A stretch of DNA of 64,000 bases. Origin: Cristatella mucedo (lineage: Eukaryota; Bryozoa; Phylactolaemata; Cristatellidae). Positions 1 through 12,300 of this stretch are shown piece by piece. Position numbers and translations under genes: made by a program. The stretch is taken from positions 62,001 to 126,000 of the forward strand of contig WPIO01000061.1 of assembly GCA_009760855.2 (NCBI GenBank), given 5' to 3'. Position 1 is the first letter of the stretch; each line of letters opens with the position of its first letter. The notes beneath the pieces were generated by a model. It ran no database searches and was not told the origin of the DNA. It worked only from the letters and a program-made list of their open reading frames with translations.

Positions 1-89
1 GAGCGGCCGTCAGGGTAAACCTCTTTGTAATAAGGCATGCGCCAACAACAACAACAGGGGAACTAAACAAGTCTACAGGGAGGGTCATA

Positions 90-1438
90 TGTAGCGCCCT
101 GCTGGCTTTGGCTGAATTTTAGCGCGAACAAGAGCTGTTCGGCGGCGGGCTAGAGCCCCTTTGTCCTGGAGCAGTGAGCCAGAGAGGAGCGTCAGTGCGG
201 TTAGAGAGGAAGCGCTTAGGAGCAGGCCAGGAAGCTCGGAGACGAGCAGCGGCGATTCGGCCTTTAGAATTGGTCCGATACTCGCGGAAGCTGCTGATAG
301 ATGTTGGCTGGCCTGTCAACCCCCGCCTTCCCTCTTCCCAAGAAAGAAGCGTCTGGAACCCATTCGCCATTCAAGCTGGACGGAGGTGCCCTGCCAGTGG
401 CCTGGGAACGGTAGTCATTCCTTTCCGTAATGGGCCAAGGTGTCCGGGCCCAATACCACTAAGCTCTTGCCCCATTGTCTCAGCCAAGTATTTAAGAGTC
501 GAGCGACGCTCGCTCTGGGTCTTTTGCCTCGTGTCTTTTGCCTCGTGTCTTTTGGTCTTTGGTCCGGCTCTGCGCCTCGACGCCGTCGGGCACTCGTTTC
601 TCTAAAAAGCGAGGGAGGAGGGCGGGCTGTCCGCCGACGATGGACGGAACAGGACGAGACAGCTCTAGGAGGATTCGGTGGAACCCCACCGAACACGGTC
701 GTATCGCGCCCGAGCTGGCATTTTGTTTGTTCTTTCGTGTTTTGTGTTTCTTTTGTGTCGTGTGTGTGCGCGCTAGCACGTGCTCTCGGCATAGGGATTT
801 GCCGGCGCGAGCTAGGCGTAGTTGGCGTGTGTGGAGCTCTAGTTCACCGGGTAGGGTTTAGGCTCCGGGTCGCGCTTTAGTGTGGAGAATTATTTCCTCC
901 GCAGGAGTGCTTGAGTTGGCGTGTGTGGAGTATTCCGGCCGCACTGGTGGAAACCGAGTTCTAGTTCACCGGGTAGGGTTTAGACTCCGGTTCGCACCTC
1001 AGTGTGGAGAAGTACTCCCTCCGCTCGAGTGTTTAAGTTGGCGTGTTTGGGGTATTCCCTCGGCACAGGTGGGAACGGATTCCTAGTTCACCGGTTAGGG
1101 TTTAGGGTCCGGGTCGCGCTTAGTGTAGAGGAGTATTCCCTCCGCAAGAGTGTTGAACGTGCGAGGAGTGTGGAGATAAAGCTGAACTAGACGCGCAGCG
1201 ACTTTGTGCGCTTGCGAATAAAGTTCAGTAAAATCCCCAATTTATGTGTCTTGCTTCCAATTCACGCCGCGGACTCACGACCCCTTTTAGTAACGGTAAG
1301 CAGGTCAGCGCCAGAAACGCTCGTTTCGTGGCGGCCAGCTTATTGCGCGTAGGCGCGCACCGAACGGCATTAGGCGATAGGCTACGCCGCTAGGTAAGCG
1401 GCAGGTCAAGCTTACCCCGCCGAGCCTTCGGCGTTACA
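90..1438 (+). mobile_element. Probable solo LTR of a Ty3/Gypsy-like retrotransposon
   Basis: The segment opens with TGTAGCGCC and closes with GGCGTTACA, an imperfect inverted terminal repeat of the TG...CA kind. The four bases CATA stand directly before it (86-89) and directly after it (1439-1442), as a target-site duplication would. Inside are a TATA-like TATTTAAG at 489-496 and an AATAAA at 1217-1222, in the order expected for U3 then R. No gag or pol reading frame lies on either side, so a solo LTR left by recombination fits best. The ends were found by eye. The ORFs inside overlap in several frames and match nothing I recognise. An unusual promoter region is the alternative. Confidence 0.5.
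838..1190 (+). repeat. Three 122-bp tandem repeats inside the LTR
   Basis: The phrase AGTTCACCGG(G/T)TAGGGTTTA recurs at 841, 963 and 1085, an exact 122-bp period. Each copy continues with a GTGTGGAG...CTCCGC segment; the third copy diverges near 1160. Each unit contains GGGTTTAG or TAGGGTTTA, which resembles a telomere-like word but is not itself tandem. Confidence 0.85.
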
Positions 1439-2514
1439 CATATACGTAGTACACTGTGGGGGCGCAAGACGACGCAGCAAGCGCGAACAAACGTGTTAGT
1501 TGAAGGCAGTCGGCTTCTGCAGTCTTGTCGGTGTACCGACTCCGAGTCCAACAGTACGAGCGTACGCCGTTCAAAACCCGGCTGGCTGAGTAACTTCTTG
1601 GCTAGTCCGAGCCGACAACTACCACAGTCGTAAGCTTCCACCGAAAGACGCCAACACACGGGGGGGGGTCACGAACACGCTACACGGGGAACGCGGAACA
1701 TACAAGTCAACAACGAGCGAGCTATCCAGCTCCGCTCGGGTACTTTGGTACTCGTTCCCTTGCGTGCGTGGCAGCATCGCCGGAGCACGCCTGCACGAAT
1801 CCAGGTGCATAACTTGGCGAGACCGGGAGCCTCCAACACCACGACTTACTCGGCCAACGTCTCGTACCCAAGAGCCCTGGTGACCTCATGTCACCACATA
1901 TGCCATAGGTCCGACCCCGGCCTAGCCGGTGACCCTAATTACAGCTGTCTGGTCCCAGCCAACCAAACCTAGCCTGGGTACAGCATTTTGTTTTAGCTAA
2001 ATTCAACCGAAAATGGAGAGGGCCCTCCCTCTCGTTGAGAAATACCTTTAAGCAGCGTTCCCACGGCACGTCTGCAGACAATAAACCTAAGGCCGACGCT
2101 CTCTAAGCATGGCAGCCTTTCCCCCGGAGAATAGTGCACCGCTCGGAAGGAGCTGCAGAGCTTTCGTGAGAGGGAGGAGCAATTGAAAGCGTTCTCGATA
2201 GCGCTAGTTAGCGTAAGGGACAGTGCACACACACATAGGTGGAGCAAATTTTAAGGGTTTCAAGTCACGCACGAGTAGGGACAAATCAGCACGCGGCAAC
2301 GATCGAGCAACTGTCACGCGGATTTTCACATTCCCTCCAGCAGTACAGCGCGCGGCATCTTCCGGCCCCATAAGCGGGGCAATAATTAGCAGATGATAGC
2401 TATATATACGCATGTCTGCCGACGGCCATAGAGCATCGCAGCATCAAAGGCGATCGTACTCGAGTAACGAGTTCTTGTATGGTTACCATCTGACACCAAG
2501 TTCTGCAGAGGAAC
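1439..2514. other. Unassigned spacer
   Basis: Open frames are short and overlapping, and none has a recognisable domain, signal peptide or codon signature. A G9 run lies near 1661. I see no gene here. Confidence 0.5.
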
Positions 2515-2672
2515 CTAGGAAAATGTTATTCATTTTGTTTATCAAGCGTGATATCACTCACCATTCAATTGCATTTCACTTTGCAGCAAATGCAAAGCGC
2601 CTAGAAAGAGATAGAGTTCTCTGAGGGCGCTTTATCAAGTGCATTATTATTATTGCTATTATTATTTACAGC
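2515..2672 (+). mobile_element. LINE-A 3' tail
   Basis: This is only the last part of a LINE-A element: the stretch before the tail, then AAGCGCCTAGAAAGAGAT, GAGTTCTCTGAGGGCGC and a short interrupted (ATT)n. The same end recurs in many places in the window (for example near 33950, 41850 and 62000), which defines the family 3' terminus. Confidence 0.8.
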
Positions 2673-3571
2673 ACCAGCCATAGCGTACGACTCACTTCGA
2701 AACACAAAGCACAGCTGACTGGCAATCGTGTCGAATTCGTTTTTTAAGCCTTCTAGTCATAAATTATGACACGCCGGTTGCCAGCCGTAAGAGTTCAGGA
2801 ACCGCTATCAATAGCAAGCTCTATCGCAATGTAAAAATCCCTGCGGCATGCACCAGTTTCACGATTTCTCTAGAAGCTAGCCCTGTTGCAAGCGAATCCG
2901 TAGCTCAAATCGCAAGTTTATACCAGTCAGAAGGTCGTTCGACCAGCACGTATGCTAATAAACTGGTCAGAGCTCTAGCTCAAAGCTCCAGATCGTTCGC
3001 ACGCAATTCGCAGGGACCGGTTTACAGTTGACAATCGCACTAACGTTCTAGCTGTCTAACGTTCGCGGCCGAAATGTCCGCCACAACATATACTGCACGC
3101 GAGAGCTCAGCGCCACATTTCCTGCACGTGAGAGCTCCGCGAAGTACTTCCTGCACGCGACTCTCGCTTGCCGGTCGCTCTGACTTTGGAGAGTCGGCAG
3201 GTTATGCATCTCCACCGCACCGAACCACAGGGACCGGCGGCTTTCCGGTCACGAAGTGAAACGGCCGTGTACTAGATCAGCCTCACAATGACCGCCAAAT
3301 TCTTATTTGCGGTTCCCGAATGTTAACGGCTCGGAAAGGGTTGTGCGATAATCTACAGATTATAACGGATAGAAATAGGTATCCAATAATCTTCTGGTAG
3401 GTGGCCTAACATCCGGTAATATAAGTGTTAGAGGGCTGTTGTATAGGTTTACAAGCAGCAGGAGTTGAGCTGGGTTGATCTCATGAAGTGGAGCTCAAAG
3501 CGTTGAGCTGAGGCGGCAGTTGAGCCCGAGACTGCGCATTGACCGGCACTTGATAGGTGCTCTGGGCACCA
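2673..3571. other. Unassigned spacer with a degenerate about 30-bp repeat
   Basis: No gene is visible. Around 3085-3175 the phrase CTGCACG(C/T)GAGAGCTC recurs in three degenerate units about 30 bp apart. Confidence 0.45.
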
Positions 3572-4066
<495 letters not shown>

Positions 4067-4084
4067 ACTCGTTACGTCCTCGTT

Positions 4085-4260
4085 CTGGAGGCCCGTAGCC
4101 CTCCGTCGCTGTCGAGTAGATATCTCTAGGCTGTCGATAAGGACGTGCCATCATTAGATGTGGGCGCTAACCACTGCTATAACTCGCTACTGTTGGCTCG
4201 TCTGCGCGAGTCATAGCTGAGCCTACAAGTCGCTAGTCGTGGTTCAAAGGTTTAACGCTT
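4085..4260 (+). repeat. Short interspersed repeat, copy 1
   Basis: The segment aligns by eye with 7330-7505. Shared phrases in order are CCGTCGCTGTCG (CCGCCGCTGTCG), GGGCGCT, CGCTACTGTTGGCTCGTCTG (CGCTACTGTCGGCTTATCTG), and a GAGTCGCTAG-like end. A shorter related piece occurs near 9110-9180. No tRNA promoter boxes were recognised, so the class is unknown. Confidence 0.5.
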
Positions 4261-4643
4261 CGCTACTGTTTGTTTCGCGACGGCTGAGATTAGTACGACG
4301 TCACGAGCGCTTTGTTTGCGGGCTTGCTCCGTCGACACCGGGAAGCCGCCGCCGCTGCACCCAGCTTGCTGTATCAGAAGCAATCGCTGCGACCGCACAG
4401 CAGCAACATTGACCCGCCGAAGTTCGCTATCGCTATCTTTCCTTGTCATCCAGCGGCGCGTGGATCCGCCCCAGCCGACGTGCCGCCCCCATCGCCCACC
4501 ATCGTCGATGCAGGGTCGTTTGCGTCCCTCCAAGGCCGTCGCCGCCGCCGTCACCGCCGCCACTGCAGGGCGTTGCCGTCATCGCAAACGGCGGCGGCTT
4601 TGAGTGGGCTCTCCGTTCGTGTGGCGCAGCAGCAGCGGCCGGC

Positions 4644-4822
4644 ATGGCGCCGCCGCCGCCGCCGCGCGGCCGCTCCGTCCTCATCGTTGCCGCCGTTGCC
4701 CTCGCTGCGAGCTTCGCGCCAGCGCGAGCGCTGGTTATCTTGAGGCAACTCGGGCCGTGCAGCGTGGAGACCGACCGCGGCACGGTCGACTTGTCCGCTC
4801 TGAGCCGGGGCAGTCCACCGAG
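4644..4822 (+). CDS. M6PR-like: Gene A exon 1: signal peptide and GPCS motif
   Basis: The ATG at 4644 starts a proline-rich n-region, then a hydrophobic core (SVLIVAAVALAASFA), a likely cleavage after ARA, and VILRQLGPCSVETDRG. The frame is open further upstream, but only this ATG places the hydrophobic core near the N-terminus, as in copies B and C. It ends AG|GTATGC in phase 2, the same as B and C. N-terminal codons are very GC-rich. Confidence 0.85.
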
Positions 4823-4977
4823 GTATGCGAGAGTCGCCAAGCGTCGCTGTTGGAGCGCGGCGCGCGATGGCTGTGCGGAGCAGCTTCAAGATCAATCGCT
4901 GATTGAGAGCCCTCGCGTCTTGTGCGAAAACGTTTCGAGCTCTCTCTCTCTCTCTCTCGCTCACTCACTCACTCACT

Positions 4978-5032
<55 letters not shown>

Positions 5033-5627
5033 GTAAGCACATCCGTAGTTTGTAAATTTTATGCTAGTGCGAACGCACGAGAGTGCGAACTGAAATGCCA
5101 ACTACGAGCTAAGTAGGCTGCGCCGCGGACCACTTCCGCCGGCGCAGCGCCTTCGCTGTATGTCGCTGTGGCACCGCGGCAGCACCGACCTCTATTCGTT
5201 TCCCGAGCTATCACGGTAATGTATTAGCTGTTTCTCGGTCTTGCTTTGATTTTGATCACGGAGGGATGCACGGTTTTTCTCCCTTTGCTTCCCAGGCTTT
5301 TGGACTCACCGCCACAATTCGTACCGGAAGCCCTTAGCTCTCTTTAACCGCCGATTCCGGCACTCCATTCCCAACGACCCTTAGCTGCTACTTCTTCATA
5401 ATATCACCATTCAATGCAATTCTGCTATTCTATGCGCACTTTTGCAGCAACAAATGAAGACTATTGGCTGCCGAAGATAGACCAATAGTGCTAGTTAAGG
5501 TTCTCGCCTCGAACCAAGGTCAAGGTGAACGTAATTGATGACCATGCAAGAGATCTCAAGCACTGTGGCACATGTGATGCACCTGAATAGAGATTTAGTT
5601 CTCTTAGGGAATTGTATAAATAATTTA

Positions 5628-5714
<87 letters not shown>

Positions 5715-6290
5715 AATAATAATAGCCGCTTGGGCTTTGAATGCACGCTAGACAACTATCCAATGAGTGGTACCTTTGTAAGCTGCTCTGACACAAACAG
5801 AGCTGTACATTACCGCCTCTCCAACTCAAAAGATTGCTGAAAAAATTCACCGAGACCATTAAAAGTCGCGACACGATCATCAGCGGGAGCAGGTCATGTC
5901 GGTCATACAAAGTTGGCCGTTCTAAACGCATCTCCAGTCCTATAGTTTTTTAGCGTTTCTAGCGTACAGGAGCAGCACCTTAACCATCAGCATCAGCATG
6001 TGTAGTCATGCATACTAAATTTAGTGGTACACACTGCATGTAGCGGCACGTAAGCCCAGCAGACACTTCGGCTTGATCGCCGCTGCACCGTGCTATCGTA
6101 GCTGCGCCGGAAACGCTGACTAACGACAACTGCTTACTTCCTCGCTCGGCATGTTTAAAGATTTGCGAATACGACCAGCAATGCATACCCCGGCGTCGTT
6201 TACTACGATTGGAATCCGTGCAAGGACTTCAGTGAACCGGAAGTCGGGTCCGTTAAGAGCTGCCAGTCGATAGCGGTAAGGCTCAGAGGA

Positions 6291-6338
<48 letters not shown>

Positions 6339-9300
6339 GGCGGTGGCGGTGGCGGCGGCGGCGGCGGTGCCATTTTCCTCGATATGCTGCCGCCACCCGA
6401 GCATTCTTGCTCTTAGACGAAAGTTGAAATTAGAGCCTCGCTCTCGCGCACGCAGCTGAACTGATCGCTCGGCTAATCTCATCCTTTTTCTCGAACGGTT
6501 GCAAAGCTGACCCTCAACGGGGAGATTGATCACCAAAACGTGGACGTACCGATGCGCAGAGTGAGCGTCTCGGTGACCGCAGAGCCACCGGCTCGTCCAT
6601 TAATAGCGGAGAGAAGAACGAGGAGCGACCGTTTATTGCTAGCCAGAAATTTCGCTGATCGAATATCGATCGCCAAGGGCGTCGTCTGGAGGCTTGCTTA
6701 ATAGCTTTGCTACTGCGAAACATATTCTCGGAACGGGATTCCTAAGTTTGCTTTACTAGCCCTCCGTAGGCCGGAAAGCCTTACCAAGCAGGACCAAACG
6801 AGCGTCGTTTGCGAGATGTGAAATGAAAAGAGTTCCCTAGCCATCTGTTGACTCACTTCGGAGCAAATGCTCTCTATAATTGCAGAAGAAAGAGCGCCCG
6901 GTATCCGCTGGGCGGTACGATCGTTCTACGTTGCGTCGGTCGGTCTCGGTGTCCGAGGGTGGGTGCTACTTAAGCAGATAGACCAAGTGGCCTCGGTTTC
7001 AACATTTTTGATCTCTTTTCGAGCATAAGTATAGCGCATGATGAGAAGGAGCTTTCGTAACATTCAGTTGGCTGCGGGTCCAACTCGTGCGGGCTGCGCG
7101 CCATCTCAGCCAGATTGCGACCGCTGTCCATAATTCGCGGCTGCTGAATGATGGCGGCCATGAACATATTATGCGACAACCTATGGCGAAGGCAGCATGC
7201 AAGCCAAAGCTTTGCAACAGGGAGTCAGTTGTGCTCGGATAGTTGACCTTGGTCTTTGACCCGAGCAGCGCTCGAGACCGCCGAGCGCAGCTGCGGGAGT
7301 TTTCGCTCGCGTCGCGGCCTCTGTCGAATGGCAGCAACCTTCCGCCGCTGTCGTATAGACTTCTCTACGCTACGATACGGACTCGTTCTGTAGTAAAGGT
7401 AGGGGGCGCTCTTCGCCGCTGCCGCGAGTCCGCTACTGTCGGCTTATCTGCTCATGTATAGTCGCTCCGCCTGCGAGTCGCTAGGCGCATAGAAACACGA
7501 TTCAAGGGCATTCACCGCAAGTATGCATCGCAAGTGAGCCGAGGCTACTAGCGCCGTTAGGAGCACTGAATTTGCGGGCTATTTATGTCCGGACGCGGAA
7601 GCCGCTAAACCCCATTTGTAACACTACGTAAGTGACCTATTAGTGGATTTCCGCTCGTCACTTCCTCCTGGCGTCGCACCTTCGCCTGACCCGTCGAAAT
7701 CTAAAGCATAACTCAAAACGCACTTATTTATCGCAGCATTTAGTGAGTCAATGAGATTCATTGTACGTATGCTTATGCGTGCTGCCACAGTGCATGCTGC
7801 CACTAACCATGTTTGCATGCCGACCCTGTGCAGGTCGCCCCTAACCATGTAATGCTTGTTGACATTGTGCATGCTCTTACTTACCGTGTGATCATGCTTC
7901 TTTTACAGCGTATATGTAAGGGGCCTAGAAAGAGATTTAAGTTATCCGAGGGCGCTATACAAATGTAGTACTCTTATTTTCATTATTGCTCTGCGAAGTA
8001 ATACTATCTGAGCAACGACATGAGCGTCATGTACATGAGCGTCGTATGCATGGACTGCAGGGGACTTATTCTCTCTGCAGGCACTTTGCAATTCACTGAA
8101 GAGAAGCAGTAACCTCTAGTAAATGAAAAGTAAGGTATACTGCTTATGAAAGCTCTCGAAAAGACTGTTATCGTGCTAAGACGCACATTCAAAAGTGCCC
8201 AAAAGACTCAAGGCTACAGGTCTGAAGGAACCGCGGCACTCACTCAATGGACAGGTAGGCAAAGTACCTCGAAAAAATTAGGTTCACCGAGGTACTGTAC
8301 AATGGTCTTAGTTGGTCTTAGTTGCGATGTGCACAGTTCATAACGCACGACCAAATAAAAGGCGAATTCACTTAGACAGAACGAAGGCCGGATGGGACAA
8401 GTAGTTTTTCTACTTCTTTTAAAATTTTTGCCGAATCAGAAGATGTCGTGATTTCATTCAGTAGCCAGCTCCAAGCATTAGAAGCACCTTAACTAAAGAC
8501 AGGGTTTCTGAGGAATTTAAAAAATTTGTCAGTGGCACAAGTAACCGACCAGAGTCAGAAGAGCGGGCGATGTGATGGGAGTTCTGGAGTGAAACTAATT
8601 CAGACAGGTAAATCGAAGCTAGATAATGGAGGAGGCTAAAGGTGAGTGGCGCATTCTTGAAGTGAATACTGCGCTTGAAAGGCAGCCAGTACAGATTGAC
8701 GAGCAGTGGTTCAACCTGGCAGTTGCAATGTTTACGACAGATATGCCTGGCTCATTAACAAGGGAGAATGGTCGCACGCCTACTCGGTAAATCAGCAACC
8801 GTGCGCCCCCACCCCACCCCCGTGAGCAGCAGGCTGCTGCGGGTCAGACTCGCATTTTTGTTTATGGAACCGAAGCAATTAGACCAGCCCGAAGGGCTTC
8901 CTCTCGCAGGCCGTTTTTCAGGCCTTGACAGCTTTGGCAATGCTTGCAACGTGCAACTAAGTCTCGTCTGGTGAAGGTTCCGAACCTGCGTTGGGAGTCA
9001 TTAAGCGTAATAGCCCCATCTCAGGCCTTATATCCGGCGGCTAACTCACCGAAAAGCGAATAATGCCGAATCGCTCTCTTCTTGAGAAGATCGGCAATCT
9101 AGAAGGGACGTCGTAGCAGATGTGGGCGATAGCTACTGGCCGCAGATCTACTCGCTCGGCTCTGTTATTCTGGCAGGACACGCTTGCACTCGCCACGCTC
9201 TTTTCGCACGGTTAACTGTGAGAGGCGGACCTGGCGAATCTCACGCAGCTTCAGCTATTTGATTACCCACCAACCTACAGCAGCCGGTCGAACGGGCACG

Positions 9301-12300
9301 TTGCAGCTATGCGCGTTCCTGCCTCAAGCATCGGGTCAGAGTGCGACCTATTTGCCTTATGGAAATCAGGCTAGCGCTAACTTCAAGCTCGTCAGCGGAC
9401 AGCTGGCTGTGATCTATTCAAGCCCAATAGCTAGCACGTAAGTACAGTGGTGGCGAGGGATCGAAGTACTTTTCAGATGCCAGGGCGACGCAGAAATATC
9501 ACTCAGCCCCACGTGTGTCTGCGGCTGTGAGGCGAACTTGAGAGACCGCAGCTGCAGCTGCAGCTATGGCAGTGGCATCGGCATCGGCATCGGCATCGGC
9601 AGCAGCGGCAGCAGCAGCAGCAGTAGCAACGGTCTCTGTTTATGCTGCAGGGTGGCGACTGTAGTTCTGCAGTGCAATCCTGCCGCTCCGAACAGCCTTA
9701 GCTGCACGTTCGACGAAGACTACCAGAACATTGTGAGTCCAACCCGCATTGCATTCCAAGCTACCGCCAAAAGTTGAGCGGCTTTTTAGCATTCCGAACC
9801 TGCTTATAGTACACTATCACACCGCCGGGTATTTGTATAGCCTTAATGTCACATCGGGATCGAATGGCGTGCAGATGCTCGGCCTTATTGGAGTATCTTG
9901 TGTCTAAAAAAACTCGAAACCATTCGATTCAGACGATGGTGCCAAGGAAAATACAGCACGTGTTTCTGGCAGCTGCACGTCTTAGCACCTGTATATTGGA
10001 TATTGGAGAATATTGCAATAGTAATAGAAATTTTAAAGCAACTTGTGAGAACTGTATCTCTTTTTAGTCATTTTACAGTCGGTGGGCAGGAAGTCTGATC
10101 ATGAGGTTAATCGTAGCATGCACGTTGTCAACATGCATAATATGATTAGTGTTAAAAGACCGAATTTGAGCATGCGAAGTATGGTTAGTGGCAGCATGCA
10201 CAGCGTCAGAGGGCATAATATGGTTGGTGGTGGCATGCACAGTGTCAGCAAGCATAATAAAAAGCACACAGGATATTCCAAACCCCGACCCGCCAATGCT
10301 GTTACGAACAGATGAGATTTTAGCTTCTTTTTAAATAATATCGTCAGGGGGTTTCATGGCGCAAGTCAGGAGGGATTTTCAAATTTTGGGAGCATAGGAT
10401 TTATGGTTACCGCCGCCGAAGGATGAAAGTTTCGTTTGAGGTACAGCTAAACCGCGTGAGTGAGATTAGCTGGTGATACGATGGCTAGCGTGATTGGTGA
10501 TTAGCTCGGATTGGTAGACAGAAGCAACACAGTGAAGGGACATAAGAGGCAAAAACTTTGAAGTCGCTATGCTGCTTGACAGGGAACCAACGCAGTTCGG
10601 TGAGAAGTGGTGCAACGTAGCAACTACAACGCTCACAACAGACTAAACCAACTGCTGAGTTTTGCTCTAAGTGTAAGTCCTGATCGCATATGCCGGAAGA
10701 CCTGCCAGTAGTAAGTTGTAGAAGTCGAGAGGAAGTGTCACTAATGCATGTGCCAACTTTGATCTAGTCTTCATTTCTAAGCAGCTCGATTTCTTGAAAT
10801 TTTATGTGGCTGATCATCGGCAGCTTTGACCGTGGAGGTGATGTGGTCATCTAGTGAAAAGTCACAATCTGTTGGCCGCCGTATGCGTCCAAAAGCTTCT
10901 TTGGCTTCGAGTGTTCTAAAGAAAACTCTGCTGTGCAAGATAAATTTAGCATTTGTGGTTTTTTAGAGTTAGAAATGAACGGAGTGACGTTGCGTTAAAC
11001 TACTTTGGTCCAGGACTCTCGGAATTAGTGCAGACGCCACAGCAAGCAATTCAGTCGGTTGGTATTGAGTTGTCGGCACTGGGTGCATACGAACTGAAGG
11101 TATGGTCTCCAGTGGATTTGAGGTTTGGTAAACCCACAGCTGAACGACTAGGTTCAGATGGGTTTTTAGTACAAGTGGATGGAAGGAGCTGAAGGTGTAA
11201 GTAGTTTGAGATAAGCAAGCGATAATTAAGAGATCGAGTGATGCAAATGTTGAAATCGAAGTGCTGCGTAAAAGGAAGCCGTCAAAGGTCGGTAGAAAGG
11301 GTAGTGCCGAAATTGTGATGCTCAGGACAGAAGAGCAAAGGCTTGCAGCATCTGCAAACGTTTTATTGCATATTTAGGAAGACCTCGAAGATTGAACTAC
11401 TGAAATCTATGTGGAATTTCACAAATGGGAAAACTAATTTGGCTGTAGCACCCTTGTCTGAGCACGCCTGAAGGTTTGCAATGCTACATAGATGAAAGTA
11501 GGCTGAACATAGGGTGTAGCTAATGTTATCATCTAGCACGGTCATTTTGGAACAGGACAACCAGATTCCGCGAGAAGCTATTGGGGATTAGTTGGCCAAG
11601 CTAATTTTGACCTAGGTTGCCAAGGATATATGTGACGCTAATTTTGAACGCAACTACTATCGGTCGTGCTGCAATTAAATTTAAAACAATTAGCTGAGGC
11701 CCTAAAGCGAATACAGGCAATCGAAGCGATAGGAGAGAGAAAGGATTCGAAGACCTGAGAGCCTAGAGATTAGAACGTAGGTACAGCTGCGGGTCCTTTG
11801 TGTACACATACACAACTATGTGGCACCTGGGAGGTGATAGTATCGATTTTAAAAAGTCAATCTTTTGGCCGTTTCATATCGATATGGCTAATAAAAAACC
11901 TTTATTTTAAGCATGCCACTTTTGCAGGGATGACGAAGCATCGCACCTTGCTCCTCATGAATAATTAATTTATAAATTCATAAATTTTGGTTATTTATTC
12001 CCCTGCAGTTATTAGTAATTCGCGTCGATTTAGACTTGTTTTTCTTGGGGATATTCAAAGGAACTATTAATACTACCATATTTCGATATATCCCGTATTC
12101 AACTCAAAGGTTCATTAAATTCTCTTTAGATAGAGAAGGCGTTTAGCCCAAAAGTTTATGTAGAGGTGATCAAAAACTAATAGCTACCTTTATTTTGACA
12201 GCCTACCGCAGAGTGCTTAAGGCTGTCTATCAAACGTTGGCTACTTAAAAATAAAAGAGGTAAACCAATCGAGGTCACTTTACAGCTAATCTACATTAGA

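Noticed and set aside
838-1190. CRISPR array or telomere repeat
   Set aside because: The repeats are long and contiguous without spacers, and GGGTTTAG occurs only once per 122-bp unit.
4443-4643. Extending gene A exon 1 upstream to an open frame starting at 4443
   Set aside because: The frame is open only because the region is GC-rich. It would bury the signal peptide about 67 residues inside, unlike copies B and C.
9809-9898. A Y-L-Y-S-L-N-V-T-S phrase as gene A exon 5
   Set aside because: Available acceptors and donors do not give phase 0 to phase 2, and it lacks the A-C motif. The exon at 14074 fits fully.
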